64,000 nucleotides of DNA from Schizochytrium sp. TIO01 (lineage: Eukaryota > Sar > Bigyra > Thraustochytrida > Thraustochytriidae), in assembly GCA_004764695.1 (NCBI GenBank), contig SMSO01000037.1:3780337-3844336 (forward strand), given 5' to 3'. Position numbers and translations under genes: made by a program. Of this stretch, positions 1 through 11,133 are shown piece by piece. The notes under the pieces are model-generated. The model was not told the DNA's origin, ran no database searches, and saw only the letters and a program-made list of their open reading frames with translations. Position 1 is the stretch's first letter. Every line of letters starts with the position of its first letter.

Positions 1-467
1 TCATCTGCCGACCATCCTCTAGATATAAACTCCTTCACAAAATCTTTGCCCGTAAAGCTCGCACCGATCCATTTAGATCCAACTTGCTGGGTTTTGGCAA
101 TTTCTAGCACTTTCCGCAGCAAATCTTCAAAAGCTCGTGATTTCGTCGCTAGCTCCGCAACCGGAATTCTCTCTGCTGCATTTTCGGAGCAACAGGATAG
201 TTCCGCATGCGAGTCGCCATCGTTGATTGGCCAAGCAGCTGCAACGTTTCGTGAATTGCCGTGTACTGCTCCATAACCCTCAATCTCAAGATTCTCTCCA
301 GGTGGCAAACTCACGAGTCTCACCTGAACATCATCCACATTTTCCACATTTCCGTGTTCGCCCACCTGGCGATTCTCTTCTAGCAGGTTTTTCGGGCTCT
401 CGCACGCAGCACAGGAACTGGCACTTGCATCATTTGAAAGCGTGCACGTTCCGCAAGTCCAGGCCAT
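1..467 (-). CDS. RanBP2-type zinc-finger protein, 5' part (cut by left edge)
   Basis: Reading the minus strand, a frame stays open from an ATG at 465-467 to the left edge (155 codons seen). An in-frame stop at 531-533 lies upstream, so the start is well bounded. The first 25 residues form a RanBP2-type zinc finger: Trp3, Cys5, Cys8, Asn12, Cys19 and Cys22, followed by Pro-Lys. This family binds ubiquitin or single-stranded RNA. The next 80 residues are acidic and low in complexity. After that a more ordered part begins (KWIGASFTGKDFVKEF near residues 130-145), which I do not recognise. N-terminal RanBP2 fingers occur in SOL-type calpains, E3 ligases and RNA-binding proteins, and the visible part cannot decide between them. 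It is divergent from the VMP1 gene, with 946 bp between the starts. Confidence 0.65.
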   Translation of the reverse strand, partial: MAWTCGTCTLSNDASASSCAACESPKNLLEENRQVGEHGNVENVDDVQVRLVSLPPGENLEIEGYGAVHGNSRNVAAAWPINDGDSHAELSCCSENAAERIPVAELATKSRAFEDLLRKVLEIAKTQQVGSKWIGASFTGKDFVKEFISRGWSAD

Positions 468-1413
468 TGCGTGAGGACAGCTTCTGTCAAAATGCGTTCT
501 GCTGCCAACGCAAACTATGAATGTCTCAGATCATCAGAATCAATCAAACGAACTCGAAGACCAAGATTGTTCTCTCTTTCTCATCCTTCGATCTGTCTCT
601 ATTTTAAATATTACAAGAACATATTATTTGCAATCGTACTTCATGTTGAACACTTACATTCGTTTATTAAAGCCACCTCTTCTAGATGCATTCATATTAT
701 TTACAAAGAATCAAAGTCTTGCAAGTTTCCTTCTTTTCTTTTCACAAATTTTTATTCATCATGAAAAGGTGTAGGGCACTTTGCAAATGAATTTTCCCCG
801 AAACAGTATTATGTTGATATAGTTTACACACCTTCGGTGGTTATATTTCTCTCGAGTGCTCCCCAAGGGTGGAGCAAAACATATATCTTAGTGCACAAAT
901 GTTAATTTGCCGATAAAGGGAGGATGTTCCGGTCGCTTGTCTAAGCGGTGTTTGCGTGAATCTATTTTAAACGCAATACCTTCCTCTGTGACGCGTGCGC
1001 TTTCCGCACTCGTTCGCTTCCTTGCTCACTCGCTCAAGTACCTACCTTTGCGAAGGCTGGAACACGGAGGCCGAGAAGACTAGTCGGTGCTGGCTTGGCA
1101 GCAAATCCACTTCACTGTTGCTCACAGGCACCTCGATCTGCTGGTGCTGTCTGGTGTGACGTGGAAAACATAGATTGCCTCCTGAGAAAACCTGTCACAG
1201 ATACTGTGTAATTAACAAGAAGCAGTTCATACGTGCTTTCGATTTGTGAAGCACTCATTGATTGCAGTTATCGTGGCAATCTTGAAACTAGAAACAGTCA
1301 GTGTCAGCGAGCGCAGAGCAAACTTGCTTATCTCGTCGCGCAAGGTTTTCATCGCAGCACGTGGAGCTTAGATTCGTTCTTTGGTTTCACTCTAGATTCA
1401 AAAGTATATCACT
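468..1413. promoter_or_regulatory. Divergent intergenic region between zinc-finger gene and VMP1
   Basis: This 946-bp spacer lies between two outward-facing starts and so must hold both promoters and 5' leaders. The half next to the zinc-finger gene is A/T-rich. Positions 1000-1045 carry a C/T-rich run with CTCACTCGCTC-like words. No TATA box or other element could be assigned with confidence. Short frames here, such as 1233-1421, look like chance. Confidence 0.4.
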
Positions 1414-2619
1414 ATGGGTAAACCTAGCAAGGAGGAGGTGACAGCCTTCAAGACCCATCTTGCAGAGAAACGCGCAAACCTAACGCTACTTCAAGATCCC
1501 AGCACCACATTGGTTCTGTTCTTTAAAGTCACTGTTGATTATGTCATCTACCTCATCAAGACAATCTTCACCTCGCCACTCTTTTGGGGTATTGGCACGA
1601 TTCTTGGTGGTGGTTATGGTTACCTCCGTGCTACAGAAAACCCCTTGGCAGACGAGATTGAACGCAACACAGAATTTGTCGTCTGGTGGGTTGGTCTTGG
1701 TGTCTTGAGCTCGATTGGTTTGGGATCTGGACTTCACAGTGGTATTCTCTTCCTCTTTCCACACATCTTCAAAGTAGTCATGGCCAGTAAGCGCTGCCCA
1801 AGCATGAACTTTGAGTCTCTTTGCGACATTTGGTTCAAGGAATGCAGCATGGAGTGCCAAGACTCTACTAGTGAGACCGGTGGTCCTCAGCCCGAGTTTG
1901 TGGATGTTCTTCTGCGATGCCTGGTGCCTGCTATTCTGTGGGGTGCTGGTACCGCCATGGGTGAGATCCCCCCTTATGCAGTCTCCCGTGCTGCGTACCT
2001 TGCAGGAAAGCAGGATGACGATGTCGCTGAAGCTCTTGCTGAGACCGAAGGTGGCGATGTCCTGTCTCAGATGAAAAAGTGGATGGTTGATTTTGTCAAC
2101 CGCTTTGGCTTTTTCGGCATCTTTCTCATGAGTGCGTGGCCAAACGCTGCGTTTGATTTGGTTGGCATTGTTTGTGGCTCTGTGGGCATTGGGTTCTCTA
2201 CTTTTTTCTTTGCGACATTGCTTGGCAAGGCATTTGTTAAAGTGCAGGGTCAGGCTATCTTTTTTGTTTATTGGTTTCGCAACCAAGAGCTCGTTATTCA
2301 TACTGCAGTCAAGGTTGTGGATTCCTTGCCTGAGTTTGTCCCTCTGACTGGTGAGATGATTGAGCAAAAGCTTCGTGAAGGCCTTGACCAGGTCTCCCAG
2401 GGCAAAACCAAGGATGGCGAGCCTTCGCTCTTCAAAAAGGGTAGCGAGATGCTCATTCTTTGTGTAATGAGTTACTTCCTTTACACTACTATTTGCCAGA
2501 TCGCTCAAGGCCGTATGAAAGTCCTCGATGATGCTGTCGTTGAACACTACGCTGCTACGGGAGATAAATCAGGCGCCATCCTTGATGCGCAAAACAACCC
2601 GAAGCGTAAGGCCGAGTAA
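1414..2619 (+). CDS. VMP1: Vacuole membrane protein 1 homologue (VTT/DedA domain, ER membrane)
   Basis: The product is 401 aa, close to human VMP1 (about 406). VMP1 (EPG-3 in worms) is an ER multi-spanning phospholipid scramblase needed for autophagosome formation, ER-organelle contacts and lipid droplet or lipoprotein release. The family hallmark WGAGTAMGEIPPYAVSRAA is at residues 176-194. A second conserved patch, GLGSGLHSGILFLFPHI, is at 102-118, and PNAAFDLVGIVCG is at 243-255. Hydrophobic spans lie near 32-70, 88-120, 165-195, 230-290 and 345-362. The tail ends Lys-Arg-Lys-Ala-Glu, which fits a KxKxx-type ER retrieval signal. The ATG at 1414 is the first in frame and precedes all conserved parts. 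There is no intron. A second, antisense frame at 1486-2547 is a shadow of this gene. Confidence 0.93.
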   Translation: MGKPSKEEVTAFKTHLAEKRANLTLLQDPSTTLVLFFKVTVDYVIYLIKTIFTSPLFWGIGTILGGGYGYLRATENPLADEIERNTEFVVWWVGLGVLSSIGLGSGLHSGILFLFPHIFKVVMASKRCPSMNFESLCDIWFKECSMECQDSTSETGGPQPEFVDVLLRCLVPAILWGAGTAMGEIPPYAVSRAAYLAGKQDDDVAEALAETEGGDVLSQMKKWMVDFVNRFGFFGIFLMSAWPNAAFDLVGIVCGSVGIGFSTFFFATLLGKAFVKVQGQAIFFVYWFRNQELVIHTAVKVVDSLPEFVPLTGEMIEQKLREGLDQVSQGKTKDGEPSLFKKGSEMLILCVMSYFLYTTICQIAQGRMKVLDDAVVEHYAATGDKSGAILDAQNNPKRKAE

Positions 2620-4865
2620 AACAGTTTACACACACGTTCATTAAAGAAACGCTCGTCGCCCATATTCCCAAGAAATTAGGAAGTTTAAAAAAAACAAGAA
2701 ATAATAATTGCTTTGCAACCATGCCAACTCGATGATGAACTCTTCGAGTTTTGATCATCATATGGTTCTGAGCAAGCAAAGGCAGTTAATACATTCAGAG
2801 CCCTTCACTCTAATGTTCCATGTGGATTTATACAAGTATTCCTTATTGGAGCAACGCATACTCGAAGGACTTCCATGTAAAGACAGTTGAAAACAGCAAG
2901 CAAGCGTGTACGTCTGCATCCGTATTGCAAGTTGTCACTTAGCTTTTCAATATGGTTCCCAAAGGTCACCATATATGTATTTCTCGTCACCGTCTCCGTT
3001 CATTTCTTCGTCTCACCCTTAAATCTTACGAAATAACTGAAATTAGGTGTCCTTGATTTTCTAATTCATTTGGTACAACCGAATATATTGTAAAGGGAAA
3101 ATTCTTCATCAAAGCACTAGACATATTGAAGTTCTAACCTTGCACAACAGACAATTTAATTTCAAAGGAAAACACATCCATGCAAACTATACGAAAGCGA
3201 GCAATATGGTTTAATATTGTTCTGCTTTGAGTTCAAGTTGTTATGATCGTAGTTTTTACACTTTTCGATAAGTTTAATTACAATCAAAGGCTCTTTGCCA
3301 AAACCCTCTTGAATCATGCAAATGCTTGGAACATACCTCGGTATTGTATATTTTCATGTGCAGTCGTGTACTTACGTATGATTTAAACATCAATTTGCCA
3401 TTTTGGATATATTCATGAGCATGTATCTCAGTCTTCCCTTGATATGGTTAGCCAAATTCCAATCTTGGGTTGGCTTTTTGCAATATATTTTTGTAGATTT
3501 TCTGACTTGAGGTAGTGCTGGCCCAGAAACAACATTGGTTCATCATTCAACTGGTTTGGTTGCGGCCCGATCTTCAAAAAATTCCGCGGCTATTGGGACT
3601 CTTTTATAACTCTGCACCTTGTTAGGCTATTTTGTGCATGCGGAGTTTTCTAATGTTTGGCCCGTTGTATAAGTGAAAAGTACTAGAAATCCATGTCTAA
3701 TTCAAGGTAACATCTCTGCTTCTACTCTCCTTATCACAAGCACTCTGCATCCCAAGAAAAAAAGCGGTCGATAGCCTTTTCCTGCTACCTCCCTCCAACT
3801 TCGAAAACCCAATGAACAGATTAGACGGGCAGCCTAATCACACAACTTCACCTCATGACCAGAGGATTTCCAAAGTTGCGAGTTATCTTCTTGAACTAAC
3901 CCTCCCCTTCTTATACAATGCTGCATTAGTGCAGCAACCATGTTCGTTCAAGATCCATGTCCTCCAGGTCGCGAGCTCATAAATCGGAGCCACTGCTGGC
4001 GATTGAATCAGTTCCCCAGATATCTTTCAAGGGTTTATATTGATCAGTACGTACGATAGCTCGCCGCAATCAAACGGGGCTACTCCAACATTGGCTATTT
4101 GCAATCCAAGCTGAGTTTGCGTGAATGTTTGCGGCGGCCAATCTCATCTTCAGATCGAAACCTCTTCCTTCGGAAAAGGCTTCCGACTTGTGAGTGGGTA
4201 GGTAGGTACTATGACGGCAGTGTCAGTGATGATAAATCGATTATAGTCAAAGCTCTTTCGAATTGATACGATCAAATCCATTCAATTCCTTTCAATTCAA
4301 TGACCAATACTTCCTTTTCTTAGTAGAGATCGCAAGGCGTTCCAAAAATCAGCGCATCCGTATCCTTGTGCCACGATGAGGGGGGTGCTGAGGGATATTA
4401 CGCAAGGCATGTGCAATTTTACGTACTATCACAAGCGCATGCTAAGTTTAAAAAACAGCCGAGTACTTCCAAAGTGACCCATGGGTCGCCTGAGCTATCT
4501 GCTCAGTCAAATCCTCTTAGGAACCTTGGCATCAGAATCACTACTACAGCAGTTCCCCTGTTCTGCGTATTTGCATAGCAGCGAAAACTTTGAAGCAAAT
4601 GGTTTATCTGCTAGGTTTGCAGCCATCTCAGACGCGAGCGGAGGCTGCTTTTTGCTTGCTTTTAGCAGTGCTGACGTTCCGAAGTCCCGGCGTGAGCCCG
4701 AAAAGATCGCAATATGGCGTTGTCTGACGCAGGGCACTCAATAGGAAGGTAACATATAGAGGAAGCTACTAGCTTGCTAAGGCTAGTTCCTTTTAAACTA
4801 AAGAGAGTTGGGTTTCAAGTTTTCTATCTTTCCAAATTTCTTTCTCGTTCAAACTTTTCTTTCGA

Positions 4866-4914
4866 TTATTATTATTATTTTGATTATTATTATTATTATT
4901 ATTATTTATTATTG
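4866..4914. repeat. ATT trinucleotide microsatellite
   Basis: Interrupted run of ATT units with two imperfect joints (TTTTGATT and ATTTATT). No gene context. It is an ordinary A/T-rich simple repeat. Confidence 0.9.
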
Positions 4915-5285
4915 TCAAAATCATGATTTTGAAATTGAAAGCTTAAAAGTTTTCAAACTCTCAAAGCAACCAGACTCGTTTAAGTTGCGTACTACTAAAT
5001 ATACCATAATGAGTTCTACGTTGAGTTGTTTTGAAGAAGATGAAGCCGCTGTAGCGCATTGTAATGTTTTCGTCAACTGTCGATAAATTTCAAAGGTCGA
5101 TTTTGAGACTAGGTGTATGAGCTTCTTTCGTATGACTTTAAAGGGCATGGAGATAGGAAAACACGAGGTTTTGGAGAGTCCTATTTTGGTTGATGCGAGT
5201 AATTGGAAAATGAGCTCAGCTCGCAAAGCTTAATTAAGTCACAGTTGTGGAGGCCGCTAAATGGTTTGTTTGACTGCTGCTTGGG

Positions 5286-5333
5286 TGCTTCAACCTGCTT
5301 CTACCGTACCTTTCAGTGAAGCAGGTTGAAGCA
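5286..5333. repeat. Perfect 16-bp inverted repeat (hairpin)
   Basis: The left arm TGCTTCAACCTGCTTC (5286-5301) is the exact reverse complement of 5318-5333. The loop is 16 nt (5302-5317). The arms are about half GC, so the stem would be stable in RNA or as a cruciform. No flanking target-site duplication or coding sequence is evident. Confidence 0.85.
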
Positions 5334-6071
5334 GCATCACCTCAATGTGCGGTAGTCGCACGTAACCTTTTGTTGTCTTTAGTGAAGTGAAGTGGTCGAA
5401 GTTGCGTTTACGAACAAACTCTAGTAGATCCCAGCGTAATCAAATGAATGTTTTGAGAATATATCGACGCAGGAAATGCCAAGTCTCTCTCGTAGATGCA
5501 TAGGGCTACTGTGAAATATCTATCTATAAATGAAGTTGGATAATGAAGCACTTCGATACCCACTTTACCATGCTCTAAAACTTCGATGTCTGTATTGAAA
5601 TGATTCTCGATTTTCTCCGGTAGTCCAATTAGATATGGTAATTCCCCTGCCGAGTGCTAGTATCTTCACCCAAATTTCACCTTGCTCCCAAACCCAGCTC
5701 CGTTTGGAGTCAATTTTGAGTCCTAGAAATGCACTAATCCATATAAAGCTAACACTTACTCAAACCAGATTCCAAAAGAGAAACATGTTTTTACGATCAG
5801 AAATAAATAACTCATAAATATCAGCAGTTCTTTAGGAGTATCTGCAGCTGTTATGTGGCTGGATCCAAAAGAGAGTCCAGAACTGTCTATGACTAAGTAA
5901 AACATAGTTCAGGTCGGGCCGAGCTTGGTAACCTTTCCGTCAGACGGCCTCTCTTTCTATTATTTTTAAAATGTTTATTTAAATAAAACTTTTAAACAAC
6001 ATTTGATATCAAATGAATAAAATCTTTCTTTAAAATTAAAATTAGGAAAGTGCAATATTTGCACTACCAAT

Positions 6072-6112
6072 AGCCGCTACTACTACTACTACTAATAATA
6101 ATAATAATAATA
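6072..6112. repeat. CTA then ATA trinucleotide microsatellite
   Basis: CTA units change abruptly to ATA units partway through the run, suggesting a point change spread by slippage. Non-coding. Confidence 0.85.
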
Positions 6113-8755
6113 CTAGCGAGACGCGGAGATTGTGAGCGCGGAAGGAAAAAGGTACACATCTGCAGAATGTATCTTGATGATGCGTAAGCAAACGCAGGCC
6201 ATAGGCACCTAATTTCAAGTTCAACCTGGACGCATCAGTCAGCGCATCAATTCATGCTCATGAACATGAGGCGAGCGGTGCAAAGAGCACCTAACGAGGT
6301 AGTTGGAGGGAACAAAGTTCTTGTTTTTTGATTGTCGGGCTTTTCAAACATCAGACTTGGAAATAAACAGACGATGAGACTGCGTAGGTCCTACCGCTGA
6401 GGCATGGGTCTCGCTAGTGTGATAATGAATTTCAATATAAACTAATAGAAAAACACAATACATACGCTCTGACGAAATATGACTTGGAAATGCTATTCGT
6501 CAAAAAATCGCTATGTTTGATATTGTGACACGGTCTCATGAGACCTTAAAGACATCCCCTGATTTCTGGTTGAATGTATGGGCTGTATTAGGCATGCTGC
6601 AATATATCTCCGTCTTTCTGTTGCATGCTTTTACTGTTATTGGCCGTGTGCTGCTTCTCAGGAATAAACGTAGTTCCATTTGGTCAAATTTCATTTGATT
6701 TTTATAATATGTTTGGACTTTCCTACCTTGTGATAAATCAGAAAACAGATCGAATTTTGAATAGAAAGAGCCTTAGAAAATGCACAGTAATATGTTGGTC
6801 ACGGTTAATTTCTAGCTTGGTGAGCGATATATCCATCAATAAATCAGTTCGTATCCGCATCTTCACTAAATAGATTTTACAGTCAATTGCCATGGTGGAC
6901 GAGGAAATATCTATGCATTGTTGATCTGCCATACAAAAGATGAACTTTCTCGAAGTCACTTCCGAAGTGAATCAACTGGTTATGCGATGGCAACTTAATA
7001 TGTGATGAAATCGAAAGTACGCCGTGAGTGTGCGAGTGGCATGGCACCACGTTCAAGTTGCTTGTGGAGGGTGACTTAATCCACTTCGTTTCAAGGTCCT
7101 AAGGATTCCAGCATCTGAAGAAAAGATAAAACCACCTTTTAAAAATTAAATTTTTAAAATTATATATATTTTATTACTTACTAAATAAAATTTAATTAAA
7201 TGATTCTGAATAGTTTCGATTTATTGCCACTGCTGCCTCTAGAGATACCTCAGGTTTGACCGATCGATTGGTCCTTAGACCCAGTTCGCTCTTCGCCTCA
7301 AAGCAATTGCGGTCCCCGTTTTTGGCGGAGCTCAGAGTATTTAGTTGGCGGCGTGAGCGAAGATTTCATAGCAACGAACAAACGACGTCTCGAGGATACT
7401 GCCACTACCTGTGTAGGTAGGAGGGCGTTCGAGGGTGGTGGTCCAAAAGACGAACGAAAAGGATTTGGCTGTAGAAGTAAGTAATGCCTCGTAGTAAGTA
7501 AGTAACATTACTGCGCCTCGAAAGAAAGCATGTTCGTGCCTACCTACTACTACCTGTAGGACTGCCTATCTATGCCTCTTTGGACAAAAAGGAAGAGTGG
7601 CGGACTTAAAGCACAGTGTGGATGGTGGATAGTTTACCCGCTCTGTCTCCCTCTGACCTGACTGCGAAATTGGAGCTCGAGGTCGCGGCCTCAGCCTGTC
7701 TTGCGAGAAGAGAGGCAGAAGTTAGGCCCTCGCTCACCATAACTCGAAGCCCTGTTCTGGAGAAGGCAGTGTTAGGCTATGCCTGCCTACCGTAGTATCC
7801 TTGTTCAGTTGGTTGGATATAGCGCGCTTAGTTAATGCCGATCTATCTATCTGCGAAGGGTATCTTTCTTCCATTTGTTCTGTTTTGAATAGAAACATAA
7901 AAATCTCAGACTGAGGCTGGTTGAATGCGGTTTGTAAGAAAATGAATGCTGTCTTGCTATCGCTCACCCACTTGACCGCTGATTCACAGCGAGGCTGGAG
8001 ATTGCCGATACTGCTTTCGAGTGGAAGCTTTCGCTTTCCATCACGCGAGTAAACCTTGCCTCCTGCGCGAAGGCGTCTGAATACCTGTTTCTGGGGCTTT
8101 GACTTAACGATAATTTAGAATATATGTAATAGTCCTCGATGATCCACTTGTAGAACTAAAATATTATAAAAATATTTTATTTTATTTTTAAAACTTTGTA
8201 AAAAAACTCAGTACTTACATGGTAGGTAAGTATGGGGAGAATTGAAAGAGGATATTAATCGTAAGTCACTTGAATTTGTAAAGAGAGAATTTGTATTTAT
8301 GTATTAAAAAAAAATAAAATAAGAAGAGAACCCTGGAGACGAATGAAAGAATAATTTTAGATAGTATAGCAAAATCGAAAGCAGACCCGAAACGGAGAAC
8401 GTGAAAATTGTGTGACGGACTCAGCATCGCACTCGTCTTTGCGGGCGTTGGTTGTAAGTTCATGCTTTCTTATAGCATAGCTGATAGGGGCACTCTATCA
8501 TGATGGGGGCGAAGAGCAATAAGCTAACGTGCGTGAGCTGATCTTGCTTACTTTGAATCGACGAACGCGTAAACGGGACGACTTCTGCAATATATTGTTT
8601 GCTCTCTTGCTTGAATCACCTTGGGACAATCGGCAGCGACAATCGATACAACAGGAACACCAAGGGATATAAAGCTCCGAGGATTGGAGCTTCGGAAAGT
8701 TGATCGTTGATTGGCTCAAAAAGAAGGAATTCTTTATTTCCCATTATAAACCAAG

Positions 8756-10324
8756 ATGTCGGAATCTGTAGCAGCTCATGAACGTGGCATGCAAGGCGCT
8801 GCGTCGCAGCAGATTGACGGCGCTGATGTGGATCGCTTTGAGCGGGAGTACAGCGTCGTTCTGCAAGAGGTGAGGCAGGGATTTGCCTCCGGCAAGACCA
8901 AGTCTGCCGCTTGGCGCATCAACCAGCTCAAGCAGCTCAAGCGCTGCATGTCAGAGAACAAGGATGAGATTGCGAGCTCGATGAAGCAGGATCTCGGACG
9001 CTGCAAGTTTGAGTCCATTTTCGGAGAAGCTTTGGCCTGTGTGTTTGAGATTGATCATCTCATTAGCAATCTCGAATCTTGGATGGCCCCAGAGCGTGTC
9101 TGGCACCCGATTACTGTGCAGCCCGGTTACAGTGAGGTGCGGCGTGAGCCCAAAGGTGTCGTGCTCATCCTGTCGCCGTGGAATTACCCCATCAACCTCT
9201 CAATCATGTGCATTGCTGCTGCCATCGCTGCGGGTAATGCTTTCGTGATCAAGCCCAGTGAGGTGGCTCCGGCAACGGGCAGATTTGTGGAAATGATGGT
9301 GAACAAGTACCTCGACTCTGACGTTTGCCGCGTGGTTATGGGCGCTGTTCCTGAGACTACGGCCCTCCTGCGTCTGCGCTGGGACCACATCATTTACACC
9401 GGCAACGGTGCTGTAGCTCGTATCGTAATGACCGCAGCAGCTAAGCATCTTACTCCAATCACACTTGAGCTTGGTGGCAAGTCTCCAGCCATTGTTGACT
9501 CATCGTGCTCTCTCACTACCTCAGCTCGGCGCATTTTGGTAAACAAGTTCATGAATTGTGGCCAGACCTGCGTTGCGCCTGATTATGTTTTGGTCTCTCG
9601 TGAATTTGCCGACAAGTTGGTTGCCGAGCTGAAGAAGATTGTGCATGAGTTCTATGGTGAGGACCCTTCCACCCAAGAAAGCCTCGGCCGTATTGTCAAT
9701 GAGCGTCACCATGACCGTGTCATGCGTCTTCTTGACCCGTCTTCCCATGGTGGCGAGGTTTTGCTAGGTGGCACGAGCACTGCGGATCGTGCTTCCAAGT
9801 ATATCCCGCCTACTCTAATCCTCAATCCTCGTCTTGACTCCCCTCTCATGACCGAGGAGATCTTTGGCCCTGTTCTGCCCATTGTAACTTTGGACAAAAT
9901 TGATGACGCGATTGACTTTGTACAGGCTCGCGAACACCCTCTTGCTCTCTATGTATTTGCCGAGAACAATGCTTTCATTGAGAAGGTCGCTGCCAACACT
10001 CAAGCTGGTGGAATGTGCATTAATGATTGCATTATGCACCTCACAAACCCGTACCTTCCTTTCGGAGGCGTCGGTTCTTCCGGTATGGGATGCTACCACG
10101 GCAAGTGGGGATTCGATGAGCTTTCTCACATCAAGGCTGTGATGAAGCGTTCGACTATGTTGGATGCTCCCATTCGCTACCCGAACAACTACAATGGTGA
10201 ACAGGTTGAGAAAATTCTGACCTTTATGACCAGTGAAGGCATGAGTCCTTCCACGAAAACTGCTTTGACTGCTGCGGCTTTGGGTACTATTGGCTTCCTC
10301 TTGCTGCGCCAGAGCAAGATGTAA
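8756..10324 (+). CDS. Fatty aldehyde dehydrogenase, ALDH3 class, C-terminal membrane anchor
   Basis: The product is 522 aa. It should oxidise long-chain aldehydes to fatty acids with NAD(P)+. ALDH motifs appear in order: SPWNYPINL near 141-149, the cofactor loop near 210-222 (YTGNGAVARIV), ELGGKSP with general-base Glu238, catalytic Cys272 in NCGQTCVAPDY, and EEIFGPVLP with Glu368. The Glu238-Cys272 spacing of 34 equals that of the ALDH3 class. The last 20 residues are hydrophobic and end Arg-Gln-Ser-Lys-Met. This resembles the tail anchor of animal ALDH3A2, so an ER, peroxisomal or outer organelle membrane location is inferred. An extra 35 residues precede the core. The ATG follows a CATTATAAACC element. 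The stop lies inside a GTAAGT word, so an alternative spliced C-terminus is possible. It is convergent with the actin-bundling gene. Confidence 0.93.
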   Translation: MSESVAAHERGMQGAASQQIDGADVDRFEREYSVVLQEVRQGFASGKTKSAAWRINQLKQLKRCMSENKDEIASSMKQDLGRCKFESIFGEALACVFEIDHLISNLESWMAPERVWHPITVQPGYSEVRREPKGVVLILSPWNYPINLSIMCIAAAIAAGNAFVIKPSEVAPATGRFVEMMVNKYLDSDVCRVVMGAVPETTALLRLRWDHIIYTGNGAVARIVMTAAAKHLTPITLELGGKSPAIVDSSCSLTTSARRILVNKFMNCGQTCVAPDYVLVSREFADKLVAELKKIVHEFYGEDPSTQESLGRIVNERHHDRVMRLLDPSSHGGEVLLGGTSTADRASKYIPPTLILNPRLDSPLMTEEIFGPVLPIVTLDKIDDAIDFVQAREHPLALYVFAENNAFIEKVAANTQAGGMCINDCIMHLTNPYLPFGGVGSSGMGCYHGKWGFDELSHIKAVMKRSTMLDAPIRYPNNYNGEQVEKILTFMTSEGMSPSTKTALTAAALGTIGFLLLRQSKM

Positions 10325-11133
10325 GTAAGTAAATGCCTTCTTCTCCATTGCTCTTTCCCTTACTTGGAGATAGCGAGTTAATCTTTCCTCAGTTCTTTGT
10401 TGCGATCCCTATTTTCTCCATCTTTCCAGAATTCTGTAAGCAACAATCAAAAGAATCTGCTGCACCGTTTGCACGTAACGTTTTCATTAATAATAAACAA
10501 AATTCTAAGAACAACACTTTCTCGTTTTGATTGATACAAAGCCAATTTATCTGGCCAATGTAGATCTATGAAGAAAATGTTTCTCTACCGACCACGAAGC
10601 GCTGATAAAATTAAATTCGATGTATTGACGACTGGCAAGTGCGTAGTACTCTGCTTCGTTGGAACCGCGTTCATGTTAACACAACGATTAATGTAGGGTC
10701 ATTATGAAGAAAACCTCACCTTCATGACGCATGACACCCATGACAATTCAGAAAAACTAGAAATAGGAAACAACCAATATTATGTTAATAAGTCTTGGCT
10801 TGTAGCATGGCTTACGTGGAGGCGGTGGCTCTTACAAAAGAAAAATCATGTCAGCAGCGAGATATTGCACAAGGGAAAACGAGGAAACGCGGATACAAAG
10901 TATAAACCATTGTTCGAAAAAGATGAAGAGAAAAAGTTATTTACGTAGTATCTATCTGCAATGTTAATCTCAGTGGCAGGCAGAGTGAAGCATGCGGCTG
11001 AGTAAACGCTGTTTCCATATTCCAGAATTCTGAAAAGGAGTAAAGGAAGACTATTTCACCAATTGAGGGTGTCGTTCTGTCGAGAATTTAGTTTCAAAGT
11101 CGAGAGAGAGGCGCATCTGTCTAGCTAGAACAC
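10325..11133. other. 3' intergenic spacer between convergent genes
   Basis: This 809-bp spacer receives the 3' ends of the aldehyde dehydrogenase (+) and the actin-bundling gene (-). An AATAAAC-type possible polyadenylation signal for the dehydrogenase lies near 10491-10500. Two good 3' splice-acceptor-like sites, each a pyrimidine run ending in CAG, lie at 10383-10392 and 10420-10429. The short frame at 10724-10948 has no recognisable content. Confidence 0.45.

Larger units (their letters stand above)
2620..8755. other. Gene-free stretch with trinucleotide runs
   Basis: No reading frame above about 100 codons here looks like a protein. The stretch is moderately A/T-rich. It holds ATT runs at about 4866-4914, CTA/ATA runs at 6072-6112, an A/T-only patch at 7138-7200, GTAAGTAAG-like words at 7478-7505 and a perfect hairpin at 5286-5333. 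The last 250 bp should contain the aldehyde dehydrogenase promoter; a CATTATAAACC element sits just before its ATG. Nothing else could be assigned. Confidence 0.6.

Noticed and set aside
1486-2547. 353-codon antisense frame under the VMP1 gene
   Set aside because: It lies wholly inside a gene with clear family motifs on the other strand. Its product is low in structure and matches nothing I know, so it is a codon-bias shadow.
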